Assembly (NCBI RefSeq): GCF_023656545.1
Contig: NZ_JAMOKF010000006.1
Location: 1-64,000 of the forward strand
Length of the DNA: 64,000 nucleotides
Source of the DNA: Micromonospora phytophila
GTDB taxonomy: Bacteria > Actinomycetota > Actinomycetes > Mycobacteriales > Micromonosporaceae
Direction of reading: 5' to 3'
Shown: piece after piece, positions 28,214 through 37,112 of the stretch
Numbering within the stretch: the stretch's first letter is position 1
Layout of the letters: each line of letters opens with the position of its first letter
Made by a program: the position numbers and the translations under genes
The notes under the pieces: generated by a model
Databases searched by the model: none
Told to the model about the DNA's origin: nothing
What the model saw: only the letters and a program-made list of their open reading frames with translations

Positions 28214-29110
28214 ATGAGCGACCACGCCGGTGACCCGGCGACCGAGACCTTCGTTGCCCACCGAAACCTGCTCTTCACCGTCGCCTACGAGATCCTCGGA
28301 TCGGCGGCCGACGCGGAGGACGTGCTGCAGGAGACCTGGCTGCGGTGGGTCAAGGTCGATCTGGATCAGGTACGCGATCAGCGTGCGTACCTGATCCGGA
28401 TCACCACCCGCCAGTCGCTCAACCGCCTGCGCACCATGCAGCGGCGCAAGGAGGCGTACGTCGGTCCCTGGCTGCCCGAGCCGCTGCTCACCCCGCCGAA
28501 CACGGCCGAGGATGTCGAGCTGGCCGAGAGTGTGTCGATGGCGCTGATGCTCGTCCTCGAGACGCTCTCGCCGACCGAGCGCGCCGTCTTCGTGCTGCGC
28601 GAGGCCTTCGATGTCAGCTACGACGAGATCGCGGCGGCCGTCGACAAGAGCCCGGCGGCCGTACGCCAGATCGCGCACCGCGCCCGGCGGCACGTCGATG
28701 CCCGCCGCCCCCGCAAGGTGGTCTCCCCGAGTGAAAGGCGGGCGGCGCTGGAGGCGTTCCAGCGCGCGGTCGACACCAGCGACCTGCGGGGCCTGCTCGA
28801 CGTGCTCGCGCCCGAGGTGGTTGTGGTCAGCGACGGCGGCGGCGTCAAACAGGCCGCGCTGCGGCCAATCGTCGGCGCGGAGAAGGCGATCCGCCTGTTC
28901 ATCGGTAGCATGCAAAAAGTCGGAGGCACGCTCACCACCGAACCGACCGTGATCAACGGCAGCCCGGCACTGCTGTTTCGCCTCGACGGAGAGATCGACG
29001 GCGTCGCCGCGCTGCGGATCGAGGACGCTCGCGTCACCGGCATCTACTACGTCCGTAACCCGGAGAAGCTGTCCCGCATCGAGTCCGAAACCCCGCTCAC
29101 CCTGCACTGA
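28214..29110 (+). CDS. sigJ: ECF41-group RNA polymerase sigma factor (SigJ-like)
   Basis: A 298-aa protein. Sigma region 2: YEILGSAADAEDVLQETWLRW (about 25-45). Region 4: LSPTERAVFVLREAFDVSYD with the helix-turn-helix to SPAAVRQIAHRARRHV. The C-terminal part (about 180-298) is the SnoaL-like domain that replaces an anti-sigma factor in this group: LRGLLDVLAPEVVVVSDGGG, then GVAALRIEDARVTGIYYVRN. The group is known to be regulated by this fused domain. It forms an operon with the upstream oxidoreductase, preceded by a matching promoter. Confidence 0.92.
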   Translation: MSDHAGDPATETFVAHRNLLFTVAYEILGSAADAEDVLQETWLRWVKVDLDQVRDQRAYLIRITTRQSLNRLRTMQRRKEAYVGPWLPEPLLTPPNTAEDVELAESVSMALMLVLETLSPTERAVFVLREAFDVSYDEIAAAVDKSPAAVRQIAHRARRHVDARRPRKVVSPSERRAALEAFQRAVDTSDLRGLLDVLAPEVVVVSDGGGVKQAALRPIVGAEKAIRLFIGSMQKVGGTLTTEPTVINGSPALLFRLDGEIDGVAALRIEDARVTGIYYVRNPEKLSRIESETPLTLH

Positions 29111-29349
29111 GACGACCTTAAGCATCTACGTCTATCGGGTCGATTGCGGGAACTGCTTTACCCCGCGTTCCGCAGTTCGTAGACAAACGGGACCTCGAAA
29201 ACGGGGGTTGACCACGGAAATGGGTTCAACAGCCGGAGTCCCGTGTACCCCCTCTATGCCGGTTATGTCCGCATCATTTCGGACATCCGACTCAAACAAC
29301 GGCGTTCACCAGGGACGTGGATATCACCGTGGTGCCCCAGTCCGGATCG

Positions 29350-29909
29350 AACGATCCTCGAGGCGACGGTCGAGGCGCTGTCGGTGGCCGACGTCGCGCG
29401 GCGAGCCGGGTCGACGCCGGCGATCTATGGCGGTTCCCCGCCAAGCCGGAACTTGTCCTCGCGGCCCTGGACTATGAGCTACAGGCCGCGCCTCGGGCCT
29501 TTCCCGATCAAGGCAGTCTCCGCGCGGACCTCGTGGCCTGGACGACCCTGACGTCCGACGCGGTCAACGACAACGCACCCGGATCCTGGCCGGCCTACGG
29601 CTCGCCGCTCCCAAGACCCCCGAACCGGCCGAACGGCTCGTCACCGCACTCGGTGAGGCCAGCGCGGCGGGCTGGAGCGCCATGGTCGATCGTGCCCGCG
29701 GTGAACTGCATGGCGAGCCCACCGGTCAGCTGCTGCCACGGGTCCCGCCTGCGCTCATCACCAATCGGGCGCTGCTGGGCGAGCCACCATTGTCCGCCAT
29801 GCAGATCGACGAACTCGTCGACGCGGTCATGCTCCCCGCGCTGCACGCCGCGAATCCACGACCGCAGTCACCACACCCCCGAGACCACCATCACGACATC
29901 GAGGTGTAA
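29350..29909 (+). pseudogene. TetR family regulator, multiply frameshifted
   Basis: The HTH region reads RTILEATVEALSVADVARRA up to TPAIY, then the frame changes to FPAKPELVLAALDYELQAAP with SLRADLVAWTTLTSDAV, then again to MVDRARGELHGEPTGQLLP and MQIDELVDAVMLPALHA. At least two frameshifts are present. It ends three bases before the carotenoid-type gene, which it may once have regulated. Confidence 0.6.
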
Positions 29910-29912
29910 GCC

Positions 29913-30809
29913 ATGACGACCATAGCGACCCAACGCCCGACCGGGCGCGCACTGGACAAAGTCCAGTGGATCTTCGTCGGGCTCGCCGTAACCACGGCGA
30001 TGCTGCTGCCGCTGACCGGCACGACCGCCACGTTCAATGCGCTCCTGCTCACGATCCCCTTCGCGGCCATTCACGGCATCCGCCGCTACGGTTGGCGACG
30101 ATTCCTGGCCTTCTTCGCCGTGACGTTCGTGGTGAGCAACGCCTTCGAGAACCTCAGCATCGTCACCGGTTTTCCGTTCGGCAACTACCACTACACCGGC
30201 GACCTGAAACTGTTCTACGTGCCGATCTTCATCGGCCCGATCTACTTCGGCCTGGGCTACATCAGCTGGCTGACCGCCTCCACCGTCCTCGACCGCGCCG
30301 ACGAACGCCTCAACTGGCGCGAACGCATCGGCAAATTCAACGTCGTCGCCCTGCCTGCCCTGGCCGCCGCCGTCATGACCATGTTCGACGTGGCGAGCGA
30401 CTCCCATGCATCCACCGTGATCGAGACGTGGATCTGGCACGACGGCGGCGGCGTGTTCGGCGTCCCGTACACCAACTACCTCGGCTGGTGGCTGGTCACC
30501 TACATCTTCTTCCAGATCTTCGCCCTCCTCCTGGCAGCAGCACAGACCCGCGACCCCCAGCCGAGCAGTGTCGTCGTGCCGGGGTCACTCACCCAGCCGG
30601 TGCTCATCTACGCCGCACTGGGCCTGACCTCGATCCCGTACTTCTTCGCCGCCGAACCGGGCACCGTGGTCGACATGGCCGGCGCCCAATGGGGCATCAG
30701 CGCGATCAACGAGACCATGATGACGATCAACATCTTCACCGTCGTCACGGTTGCCTTCCTCGCTCTGACCAAGATCGCACGAGGCGACACGGCCACCCCG
30801 CGTCAATAG
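29913..30809 (+). CDS. Carotenoid biosynthesis protein family membrane protein (CruF-like)
   Basis: A 298-aa protein with about 7-8 helices. The family signature is FENLSIVTGFPFGNYHYT, followed by GPIYFGLGYISWLTAS, VVALPALAAAVMTMFDVASD and WHDGGGVFGVPYTNYLGWWL. The family contains carotenoid 1,2-hydratases (CruF) and bisanhydrobacterioruberin hydratase. No other carotenoid genes lie in the window, so the substrate is unproved. It stands directly behind the TetR relic. Confidence 0.8.
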   Translation: MTTIATQRPTGRALDKVQWIFVGLAVTTAMLLPLTGTTATFNALLLTIPFAAIHGIRRYGWRRFLAFFAVTFVVSNAFENLSIVTGFPFGNYHYTGDLKLFYVPIFIGPIYFGLGYISWLTASTVLDRADERLNWRERIGKFNVVALPALAAAVMTMFDVASDSHASTVIETWIWHDGGGVFGVPYTNYLGWWLVTYIFFQIFALLLAAAQTRDPQPSSVVVPGSLTQPVLIYAALGLTSIPYFFAAEPGTVVDMAGAQWGISAINETMMTINIFTVVTVAFLALTKIARGDTATPRQ

Positions 30810-31201
30810 TGGGCTTGCACGCCCCACGCCGACATCTCGGTAGGCGGGGCGGACGGCCACACTCCCGTCATAGCCAAACTCCTCGACTCGTACTCAGCCT
30901 TTGAAAGCGCCGCGGACGAGACGCGCAGTGGTTTCCGCGGCGTGCCCGCCTGCGCTGGTAGCACGGTGGTGCAGGTGTCGGCGGTGAAGGCGTAGCTGGT
31001 GGCACCGCCTTCAACCCGGCGCGCGCCCAGGGCGAGATGGCCGCGCCGCGGGCCGTGTAGCCGCACCGCCGCAACGGACCTCGAGACCCGGCCAGGCGCG
31101 TTGTCGCGGAGGCACACTTCGACACAGGCCTGCCCATTCAGGGGTCGGTTGTGACCGTACCAGCCGCGCGAAGGAGGGTCATGACGCATGAGCGGGCACG
31201 A
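30810..31201. other. Gap, no recognised gene
   Basis: About 390 bp with open frames but no recognisable motif, between the carotenoid-type gene and the convergent TetR gene. No clear terminator hairpin was seen. Confidence 0.4.
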
Positions 31202-31795
31202 TCATCGGGTTGAAGGCTGAGCGTTGAAGGCGCGCAGGGCGTGCGCTATGAGCGTGTGGAGTTGCTCGGGGTCGGGCATGCCGAGGTGAAAGACGAGCCG
31301 GTGGTAGATCGGCCCGTAGAGCAGGTCGAGTGCGACGTCCAGGTCGGCGTCGGCGGGTAGCTGGCCGCTCTGCTGAGCTTTGCGCATGCGTTCTTTGAAT
31401 TCGGTGATGCGCGGTTGGATGAGTCGTTCCCGCAGGTCGTGTGCTAGTTCGTTGTCGTGGAGGGCTTCGGAGATGAGCCCGGTGACGGCGGAGTTGTTCG
31501 GCGGGTTGAGCAAGTTGATGACGGCCGTGAGTTGGGTGTGTAGGTCGGCGGCGAGATCACCGGTGTCGACGTGTTGGGCGACCACGTTCGCCGCGTCGTC
31601 GACGGCTTCCAAGATGACGGCTCCCTTGGAGGGCCACCACCGGTAGATGGTCTTCTTGCTGACGCCGGCGCGGGCGGCGATGGCCTCAATCGTCAGCCGC
31701 CCATACCCTTCCTCATCGCACAGGTGTAGCGCCGCTTCCAGGATCGCCCGGCGGCTGGACTCACTGCGGCGGAGCGGGTTTGGCGGTGTGGGCAT
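31202..31795 (-). CDS. TetR family transcriptional regulator
   Basis: A 197-aa protein, ATG 31795. The HTH is RRAILEAALHLCDEEGYGRL, TIEAIAARAGVSKKTIYRWW and PSKGAVILEAV; the ligand-binding half contains FKERMRKAQQSGQLPADADL and LLYGPIYHRLVFHLG. It diverges from the DoxX gene, and the 124-bp intergenic region carries palindromes over the DoxX promoter, so it probably represses the DoxX gene and itself. The inducer is unknown. Confidence 0.88.
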   Translation of the reverse strand: MPTPPNPLRRSESSRRAILEAALHLCDEEGYGRLTIEAIAARAGVSKKTIYRWWPSKGAVILEAVDDAANVVAQHVDTGDLAADLHTQLTAVINLLNPPNNSAVTGLISEALHDNELAHDLRERLIQPRITEFKERMRKAQQSGQLPADADLDVALDLLYGPIYHRLVFHLGMPDPEQLHTLIAHALRAFNAQPSTR

Positions 31796-31819
31796 GTCCA
31801 CACGATACCAGGAAACGGA

Positions 31820-31862
31820 ACGTGTCGTGTTGACACTCCGGCCTGACGACACGTAGCGTGTC
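31820..31862 (+). promoter_or_regulatory. DoxX promoter with overlapping TetR operators
   Basis: TTGACA at 31830-31835, an 18-base spacer and TAGCGT at 31854-31859 form a promoter towards the DoxX gene. A perfect palindrome GACACG-TAG-CGTGTC covers 31848-31862, over the -10. ACGTGTCGT (31820-31828) and ACGACACGT (31846-31854) are also exact inverted repeats. Binding there by the divergent TetR protein would block RNA polymerase. Sites seen directly; the regulator is inferred. Confidence 0.6.
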
Positions 31863-31919
31863 GCCATCCGGGCTGCGCGGCCCACGCGAAAAACACCTCA
31901 ACCCCGAACGGACATATTA

Positions 31920-32306
31920 ATGAACGCCGCTCTTTGGATGGCTGCTGGAATACTGGCCGCGGTCCTCATGGTCAGCACCGCCAAGATGTTTGTGCCCAGG
32001 GAGAAGATCGCCGCTATGGGCGGTGCCGCCGCGCAGTGGGTGCTGGACTTCAGCCCCGGCGCGCTGAGGACCATCGGCACCCTCGAAATCCTCGGTGCGG
32101 CAGGCCTGATTCTGCCCGCAGTCCTGGACATCGGACCCATCATGGTGCCGGTGACCGCCACATGCGTGGCGCTGCTGTTCACCGGCGCGGTGATCGTGCG
32201 CCTGCGTCGTGGCGAGAGGAAGACGGTCGTAGGCGACTTGGTCTACCTGGCCATGGCCGTCTTCGTGGCCTGGGGCCGCTTCGGCCCCGAGGCTTTCACC
32301 GGCTGA
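31920..32306 (+). CDS. DoxX family membrane protein
   Basis: A 128-aa protein with four predicted helices (AAGILAAVLMVSTAKMF; LRTIGTLEILGAAGLILPAV; VTATCVALLFTGAVIV; GDLVYLAMAVFVAWGRF). The sequence ALRTIGTLEILGAAGLILP is typical of DoxX-like proteins. These are linked to redox/thiol stress or quinone metabolism in some bacteria; the function here is unknown. It is under likely TetR control. Confidence 0.82.
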   Translation: MNAALWMAAGILAAVLMVSTAKMFVPREKIAAMGGAAAQWVLDFSPGALRTIGTLEILGAAGLILPAVLDIGPIMVPVTATCVALLFTGAVIVRLRRGERKTVVGDLVYLAMAVFVAWGRFGPEAFTG

Positions 32307-32441
32307 CCCGGAAGCTCCCACACAGGCCGCCCTGGCCGGGGCGGCCTTTGTGGTGCGTCTCCGTTCCGACAGCCTGGCGACGGCCCGGCTCGGGTCTTCG
32401 CTTGTCTCGGCCCTCTGGATGGCACAACCTCGGATGGTGAG

Positions 32442-32690
32442 CGAAGCATCCGATGGGCGGCGCAGACCTGGTGCGACCTCGCCGTACTCGTCGGCGTCCT
32501 AGTGGTGCTGGAGGGCGAGTTGATGGCCGGCGAGGCTCCCCGGCACCTGGCCGAGAGGCTCCGGGACCGGTTCGCTCGGAAGGGCCTTCTGGAGCCTGGC
32601 GCAAGCGAACGAGACCTGCGGCAGGCGATCAGTGCCCTGAAACATTGACTCCGCTACGGACTCGGCGAGTACCGGGGTTGCCACGGCAGT
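32442..32690 (+). pseudogene. Small hypothetical protein gene, nonsense-disrupted
   Basis: One frame reads WCDLAVLVGVLVVLEGELMA, HLAERLRDRFARKGLLEPGA and SERDLRQAISALKH, then TGA (32646-32648), then LRYGLGEYR in the same frame. The sequence after the stop looks like the natural continuation (compare ...LNERLRYGLGEYxEP in remembered homologues). A real start was not found; GTG 32502/32505 is a candidate for a shortened product of about 48 residues. Confidence 0.35.
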
Positions 32691-32754
32691 TGCAGTTCCT
32701 GACCGAGCGCCTGATAGGGCGAACACCCACGCTTGTCTTGCCATCCCGATGCTC

Positions 32755-33821
32755 CTATGGAGGTCGAGGGGCGAGGGCGGCGAGGGCGGCGCGTAGGGCG
32801 GTGTAGACGTCGCGGACGATGTAGCGCTTGAGGCAGCGCAGGATCTCCTGCTTGCTGAGGCCTTCGGTGATGCGGCGGTGGACGTAGGCGCGGGTGCGCT
32901 GGTCGTAGCGCATGCGGCAGAGCGCGATGGTGTGCAGGGCGTGGTTGGCGCCGCGGTCGCCTCCTCGGTGGAGGCGGTGGCGGCGCACCCGTCCGGAGCT
33001 CGCGGGGATGGGTGCGGCGCCGCAGAGGTGGGCGAGGGCGGCTTCGGAGTGCAGCCGGTCGGGGTTGTCGCCGGCGGTGGTGAGCAGCTGCGCGGCGACA
33101 TCGGGGCCGACGCCGAACAAGGCCATGGTGCGGGGTGCCGCTTTCCGGACGATGGGTGTCACCTGCCGGTCGAGGGTGGTGATCTCCTCGGTGAGGGCGG
33201 TGAGACCCGGCGGGCGAGCCCGACCAGGGCTGCGGCGGTGGCGTGCTCCGGTTCGTGGAGTCTGGCCGGGTCGTAGGTCAGGGCAGCGCAGCGGCTGACC
33301 AGCACGGCGGCGCTGGCCCTGGTCAGGTGGGCTCGCAGAGGTTCGGGGGCGGCGGCGACCAGGCCGCGCATCTGATTCAAGGCGGCGGTGCGGGCCTTGA
33401 CCGCTCCTCGGCGGGCGACCCTGAGGGCGCGGATCGCCTCGACCGGTCCGGTGCGGGTCTTCGGGGTGCCCATGGCGGTGCCGGCGAGGGTGGCCCGGGC
33501 GGCGGTGATCGCGTCGATCGGATCGGACTTGCCCTGGTTGCGGCGGGCGCAGCGGTCCGGCCGGTCCACCTCTATAACGGTGATCTTTTTGCTGGTCAGG
33601 TAGCGGGCCAGGCCGGCGCCGTAGCTGCCGGTGCCCTCCACGCCCACGGCAGTTACCCGCCCGAAGGAGCACATCCAGGCCAGCAGATCCACGTAGCCGG
33701 CGGTGGTCGCGGGGAACTCGGCGTCGGCCACGAGACCGCCGGTGCTGTCGATGACAGCGGCGTGGTGGGTGTCGCGGTGGGTGTCAACACCACCGATGAG
33801 AGATCGCTTCTTGGCTGCCAT
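32755..33821 (-). pseudogene. IS110-family transposase, frameshifted
   Basis: The N-terminal RuvC-like DEDD part is in one frame (SLIGGVDTHRDTHHAAVIDS with Asp13; VEGTGSYGAGLARYL; GKSDPIDAITAARATL). After ALVGLARRVS the C-terminal Transposase_20 part continues in the next frame (ALFGVGPDVAAQLLTTAGDN; SEAALAHLCGAAPIPASSG; HTIALCRMRYDQRTRAYV). The shift is near 33200. IS110 elements have no terminal inverted repeats, so the ends are not defined. It differs from the intact IS110 at 57913-59115, so they are not copies of each other. Confidence 0.8.
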
Positions 33822-34723
33822 GCTGGCGTGGTCCGCCCTTCTCGGTCACTTCGAGAACACGTGGACACGTCACCGGTCAGGCGATGCGGACAACACAGTG
33901 GTGGGCGCCTCTCGCACAGGCTCCTATCAGGTCACGACACCTGACCGGTGACCTGCAGCTGCCGGGGCCACCAAGCTGGCCGACGAATCGGGATGAGGAC
34001 AGCAACCGTCGGTCTGCCGGTGAGTCAGACCAACCCGGCGACCCACCACACCATCCTCACTGTCTGCCATCGACCCGCCCTCTGGGGAGCGCGCCGCCGC
34101 CTGGCCCGCCACGTCATCCATGAAGGAGCGGGGCCGGTCAAGGCCGGGGTTGTTACCTGCTGGCGTTGTTTTGCCCGTCTTCCGGCCGGGTTTCGAGGCA
34201 GGCGTATGTGCGGCGTCGGGGTCAAGGCTGGGCCGTAGGCCCACCCGGTAGGGCTTGGCCTTGAAGCCGGCGTCGTGGACGCCATGCTGGTGATGCCGGA
34301 AGCGGCGTTGTGGCCTCGTGCTCGTAGCAACAATGCGCAGCCCCTCGAAGCGGCTCCCAGCGTCAAACAGCTTGACGGCCTCACCTGCGCCATGAAAGTA
34401 CCGACGTCGGCGGGCGACCACCTCGATTTTCCCGCATACGCGGCGCCCCGAAGGGACCCGGAAACAGCTTGGGAAGTGCGTTGATTGACGGCTTGGGCAG
34501 CCCTGTCAGCTGGCGGAGAAGCCTGGGCAGTTCAGGTTGAGGCTCGTCAACATGCCGCCGGTGGCCCTTGTTGACCGCTAGATCGGGCACGTGACGGGCA
34601 CGGGCGTCGAGCTATGTGGCGGCTTCCCAGCCGTCGTAATCGGCGTGATGGCGCTCAGCCAGGGCTTCGAAAAGGTCGAGCCGCGTTGGTGGCGGCGGTG
34701 ACGCTCGCACCTTCAGACACAAG
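33822..34723. other. Gap with possible gene remnants
   Basis: About 900 bp, no intact gene. Bases about 34069-34125 resemble a segment near 37187 (both with CGCCACGTCA after a Gly/Cys-rich codon run), suggesting an old shared repeat. At 34612-34690 (minus) a frame ends LDLFEALAERHHADYDGWEA, reminiscent of the RraB/ribonuclease E inhibitor C-terminus (weak). The rest is not recognised. Confidence 0.3.
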
Positions 34724-34758
34724 TTGACGGCATATACCGGCAGACGTAATCTACCTGC
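34724..34758 (+). promoter_or_regulatory. Promoter of the PadR operon, probably leaderless
   Basis: TTGACG (34724-34729), 17 bases, TAATCT (34747-34752). Transcription would begin about seven bases after the -10, at the A of ATG 34759. There is no ribosome binding site, which is consistent with a leaderless mRNA. Confidence 0.6.
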
Positions 34759-35121
34759 ATGACATCGATGCAAGAGCCGACGTTCTTGATCCTCACCGCG
34801 TTGGCGACGGGGCCCAAGCATGGCTACGGGGTGACTCAGGAGGTCGTCGAGCTCTCCGAGGGAACGGTGAAGCTGCGGGCCGGCACCCTCTACGGAGCCC
34901 TCGACCGCCTCGTGGAGCAGGAACTCGTCACGGTCGACCGCCAGGAGGTCGTCGACGGGCGGCTACGTCGCTATTACCGGCTCACCGACGCGGGTGCCGG
35001 CAAGCTTGCCGAGCGGGCCCGCCGCCTGCGCAAGCACGCGGAGGCAGCGGAAAGCCGACTACAGGCGCGACCGAACGTGGCCCTCGGATTCATGGCTGAC
35101 CCGTTCGGGGCTCACGCATGA
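34759..35121 (+). CDS. PadR family transcriptional regulator
   Basis: A 120-aa protein. Winged helix: FLILTALATGPKHGYGVTQE, LRAGTLYGALDRLVEQELVT, then GRLRRYYRLTDAGAGKLAER. It follows the PadR pattern LAxGPxHGYxI...LxxGTLYxxLxRLxxxGLI. Its stop overlaps the start of the next gene by four bases, so the two are co-translated, and it probably represses its own operon. The effector is unknown. Confidence 0.9.
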   Translation: MTSMQEPTFLILTALATGPKHGYGVTQEVVELSEGTVKLRAGTLYGALDRLVEQELVTVDRQEVVDGRLRRYYRLTDAGAGKLAERARRLRKHAEAAESRLQARPNVALGFMADPFGAHA

Positions 35122-36188
35122 CCGCCTCGGGGGAGGTTATGCGGGAGCTGCCGGCGCATGTGAGGCTGGAACGCCGGTACCGGCGGCTGCTGTGGGCATA
35201 TCCGATCGGATACCGCCGCGCCCACGGCGAGGAGATCCTCACGATGCTGATGGACTCCGCCGAGCCGGGCCGTTGTGTGCCTGCCCGCGCCGAAGTGGTG
35301 GATTTGGTGCGCGGGGCGGTGCGGCAATGGTTCCGACTGCCGATCGGCCGTACGGCGGTGGTGGCGGCCGTGCTGTCGGCCGTGATTCTCGGAGCCGTGG
35401 GAGCGGGCGTGGGTTCCTGGCTGGCTTGGCAGACGGCTTCGGAACTGCCGTCCGACACGGCGGCCCTGCAGACGGCCGAAACCGTAGCGGCTGCTCCCAT
35501 GACCGCGCCGTATGTCGCCCGCATGGCTGGTCGACGGGAACCCTTTCCCGAGGCGCACGTGTTCGACCCGCCTCATGAGCGACAGCTTCCGAACTGGACG
35601 CTGGAAGCTGCGCAGGCGCGACTGCGGGCCGACGGCTGGACGCTCGGCCCCGTCGGGGAATACACCCTCAAGGCGCGGGAGAAAAAGCCAGAAACGCACG
35701 TCCACACGTTCCAGGCCACCCGGAATGGCTACAAACTTGACGCGGTCGCGGGTACCGCCTCCCTGGGAGGCTTCACCAGCACCAACGTGCACGTGGGCAT
35801 CTACCCGATCCCGCCGAGCTGGGAACCCGGGGCGATCCTGGTGGGCTGGCTCGCCGGCGCGGTCACTGGCTGGCTCCTCACCGGCTTCGCAAGCTACCGC
35901 CTCCGAGGCCGCACTCTGCCGCGCCGGCTTACCGCTCTAGCGCTCGGCGTCACCGCGCTGGGGCTCGCCGCCGAATCCACCACCGGCCTGTACAAGACGC
36001 TGGCCGACTACGCCTTCCTCGACCCTGAACTCGAGAGGTTCAGGTTCGCCCCGGCCTACAACTGGGTGGCGACCAGTCCCGCCACCGAACATATCGGCGG
36101 AGCACTGGCCATCGGACTCATGATCCTTGCCCTAGCCGCCACGGGCCGCCGCCGGCCCACAGCACGGCCCACCGCAGCGGCGGCCTAA
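35118..36188 (+). CDS. Membrane protein co-transcribed with PadR
   Basis: A 356-aa protein. The N-terminus resembles the cytoplasmic part of membrane proteins paired with PadR (LERRYRRLLWAYPIGYRRAH). There is one helix near 75-100 (VVAAVLSAVILGAVGAGVGS), an extracytoplasmic region of about 130 residues, and three helices from about 235 (ILVGWLAGAVTGWLLTGFAS; LTALALGVTALGLAAES; IGGALAIGLMILALAATG). The start overlaps the PadR stop (ATGA). The function is not known. Confidence 0.8.
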   Translation: MTASGEVMRELPAHVRLERRYRRLLWAYPIGYRRAHGEEILTMLMDSAEPGRCVPARAEVVDLVRGAVRQWFRLPIGRTAVVAAVLSAVILGAVGAGVGSWLAWQTASELPSDTAALQTAETVAAAPMTAPYVARMAGRREPFPEAHVFDPPHERQLPNWTLEAAQARLRADGWTLGPVGEYTLKAREKKPETHVHTFQATRNGYKLDAVAGTASLGGFTSTNVHVGIYPIPPSWEPGAILVGWLAGAVTGWLLTGFASYRLRGRTLPRRLTALALGVTALGLAAESTTGLYKTLADYAFLDPELERFRFAPAYNWVATSPATEHIGGALAIGLMILALAATGRRRPTARPTAAAA

Positions 36189-36189
36189 C

Positions 36190-36459
36190 GAGGTCGGCGA
36201 CGCCGCATACGGCACGGTCGACGACCGACAGTCGTTGCTGGCCGCGTTGCGGTAGCTGACCCGGCGGGAAAGGGCCGCCGTCGTCTTGCGCTACTTGGAC
36301 GACCGCACCGAGGCCGATGTGGCCCACATGCTCCAGACGCGCGTCGGCACGGTCAAGGCCACCTGTCACAAAGCGCTGCGCAAGCTGCGCCGGGAACTTC
36401 AGGACAAGCCGTTCGACGGTCTGCAGACCGCAGCACAGGATGGAAGCCAGATCCGATGA
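36190..36459 (+). pseudogene. 3' remnant of a SigE-type sigma factor gene
   Basis: The frame reads EVGDAAYGTVDDRQSLLAAL, then TAG at 36253-36255, then LTRRERAAVVLRYLDDRTEA and DVAHMLQTRVGTVKATCHKA. This is sigma region 4 with its helix-turn-helix. Region 2 is missing and a stop interrupts the linker. The stop at 36457-36459 still overlaps the start of the following membrane protein gene (ATGA), so the original operon order is preserved. Confidence 0.7.
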
Positions 36460-37112
36460 AGACCGAGATGGACCTGCACGAAGCGATGGGCGCCATCGCC
36501 GCCACCACCCCATCGCTGGAAGCTTCCACCATCATGGCCCGAGGCAAGGAACACCGCAGCCGGCGAAGGGCCCTGCTGGCGGCCGGTGCCGCCGTCACGG
36601 TAATCCTCGGCTTCGGTGCCGCGCTGTCGAACCTTCCGCTGGCGTCACGTCCGCCGCACCAGTCAGCCGGCCCCACGGTCGCGGCGACGCCGTCCGGCCC
36701 GGTGGCCTCCTCAGCCGTGAGCCCGACTCCCGCCCCGAAGCCGGCGCTGGAGCCGGCGAAGCGTTTCACCAAACGCCGCGAGAAGCCATACAACGGGGCA
36801 TATGAGTCGGACATCATCGACAAGTCACTGCCGTCCGACTACCCGGGCGGCAGGTTCCTGCGCCTCATCCGGGATCCCCACATCACGACGCTGTCGGATC
36901 ACGTGGACGACGTGACACCGAAGCATCTGCTCGTCAACGGCGTTGAGGTTCGCATGTACCTCACGGGCAGTGACGAGGGCGTTCAGCAGGCGGAATGGGT
37001 CCACAACCGCTCGTTTTATGTCCTGCAATGGCAGCCGCAGCCAGCTCCCTACCGGATTTCCGAATCGGACATCCAGTGGATGATCGCCGCCGCTATCGAC
37101 GGAAGCTTTTGA
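36456..37112 (+). CDS. Anti-sigma-like single-pass membrane protein
   Basis: A 218-aa protein. The first 50 residues are cytoplasmic and charged (LHEAMGAIAATTPSLEAS, ARGKEHRSRRR), followed by one helix (ALLAAGAAVTVILGFGAAL), a Pro/Ser/Ala-rich linker and an outer domain of about 130 residues. Its position behind a SigE-type sigma gene and the overlapping start suggest it was that sigma factor's regulator or a secreted partner. The sigma gene is broken, so it is probably an orphan. Confidence 0.7.
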   Translation: MKTEMDLHEAMGAIAATTPSLEASTIMARGKEHRSRRRALLAAGAAVTVILGFGAALSNLPLASRPPHQSAGPTVAATPSGPVASSAVSPTPAPKPALEPAKRFTKRREKPYNGAYESDIIDKSLPSDYPGGRFLRLIRDPHITTLSDHVDDVTPKHLLVNGVEVRMYLTGSDEGVQQAEWVHNRSFYVLQWQPQPAPYRISESDIQWMIAAAIDGSF

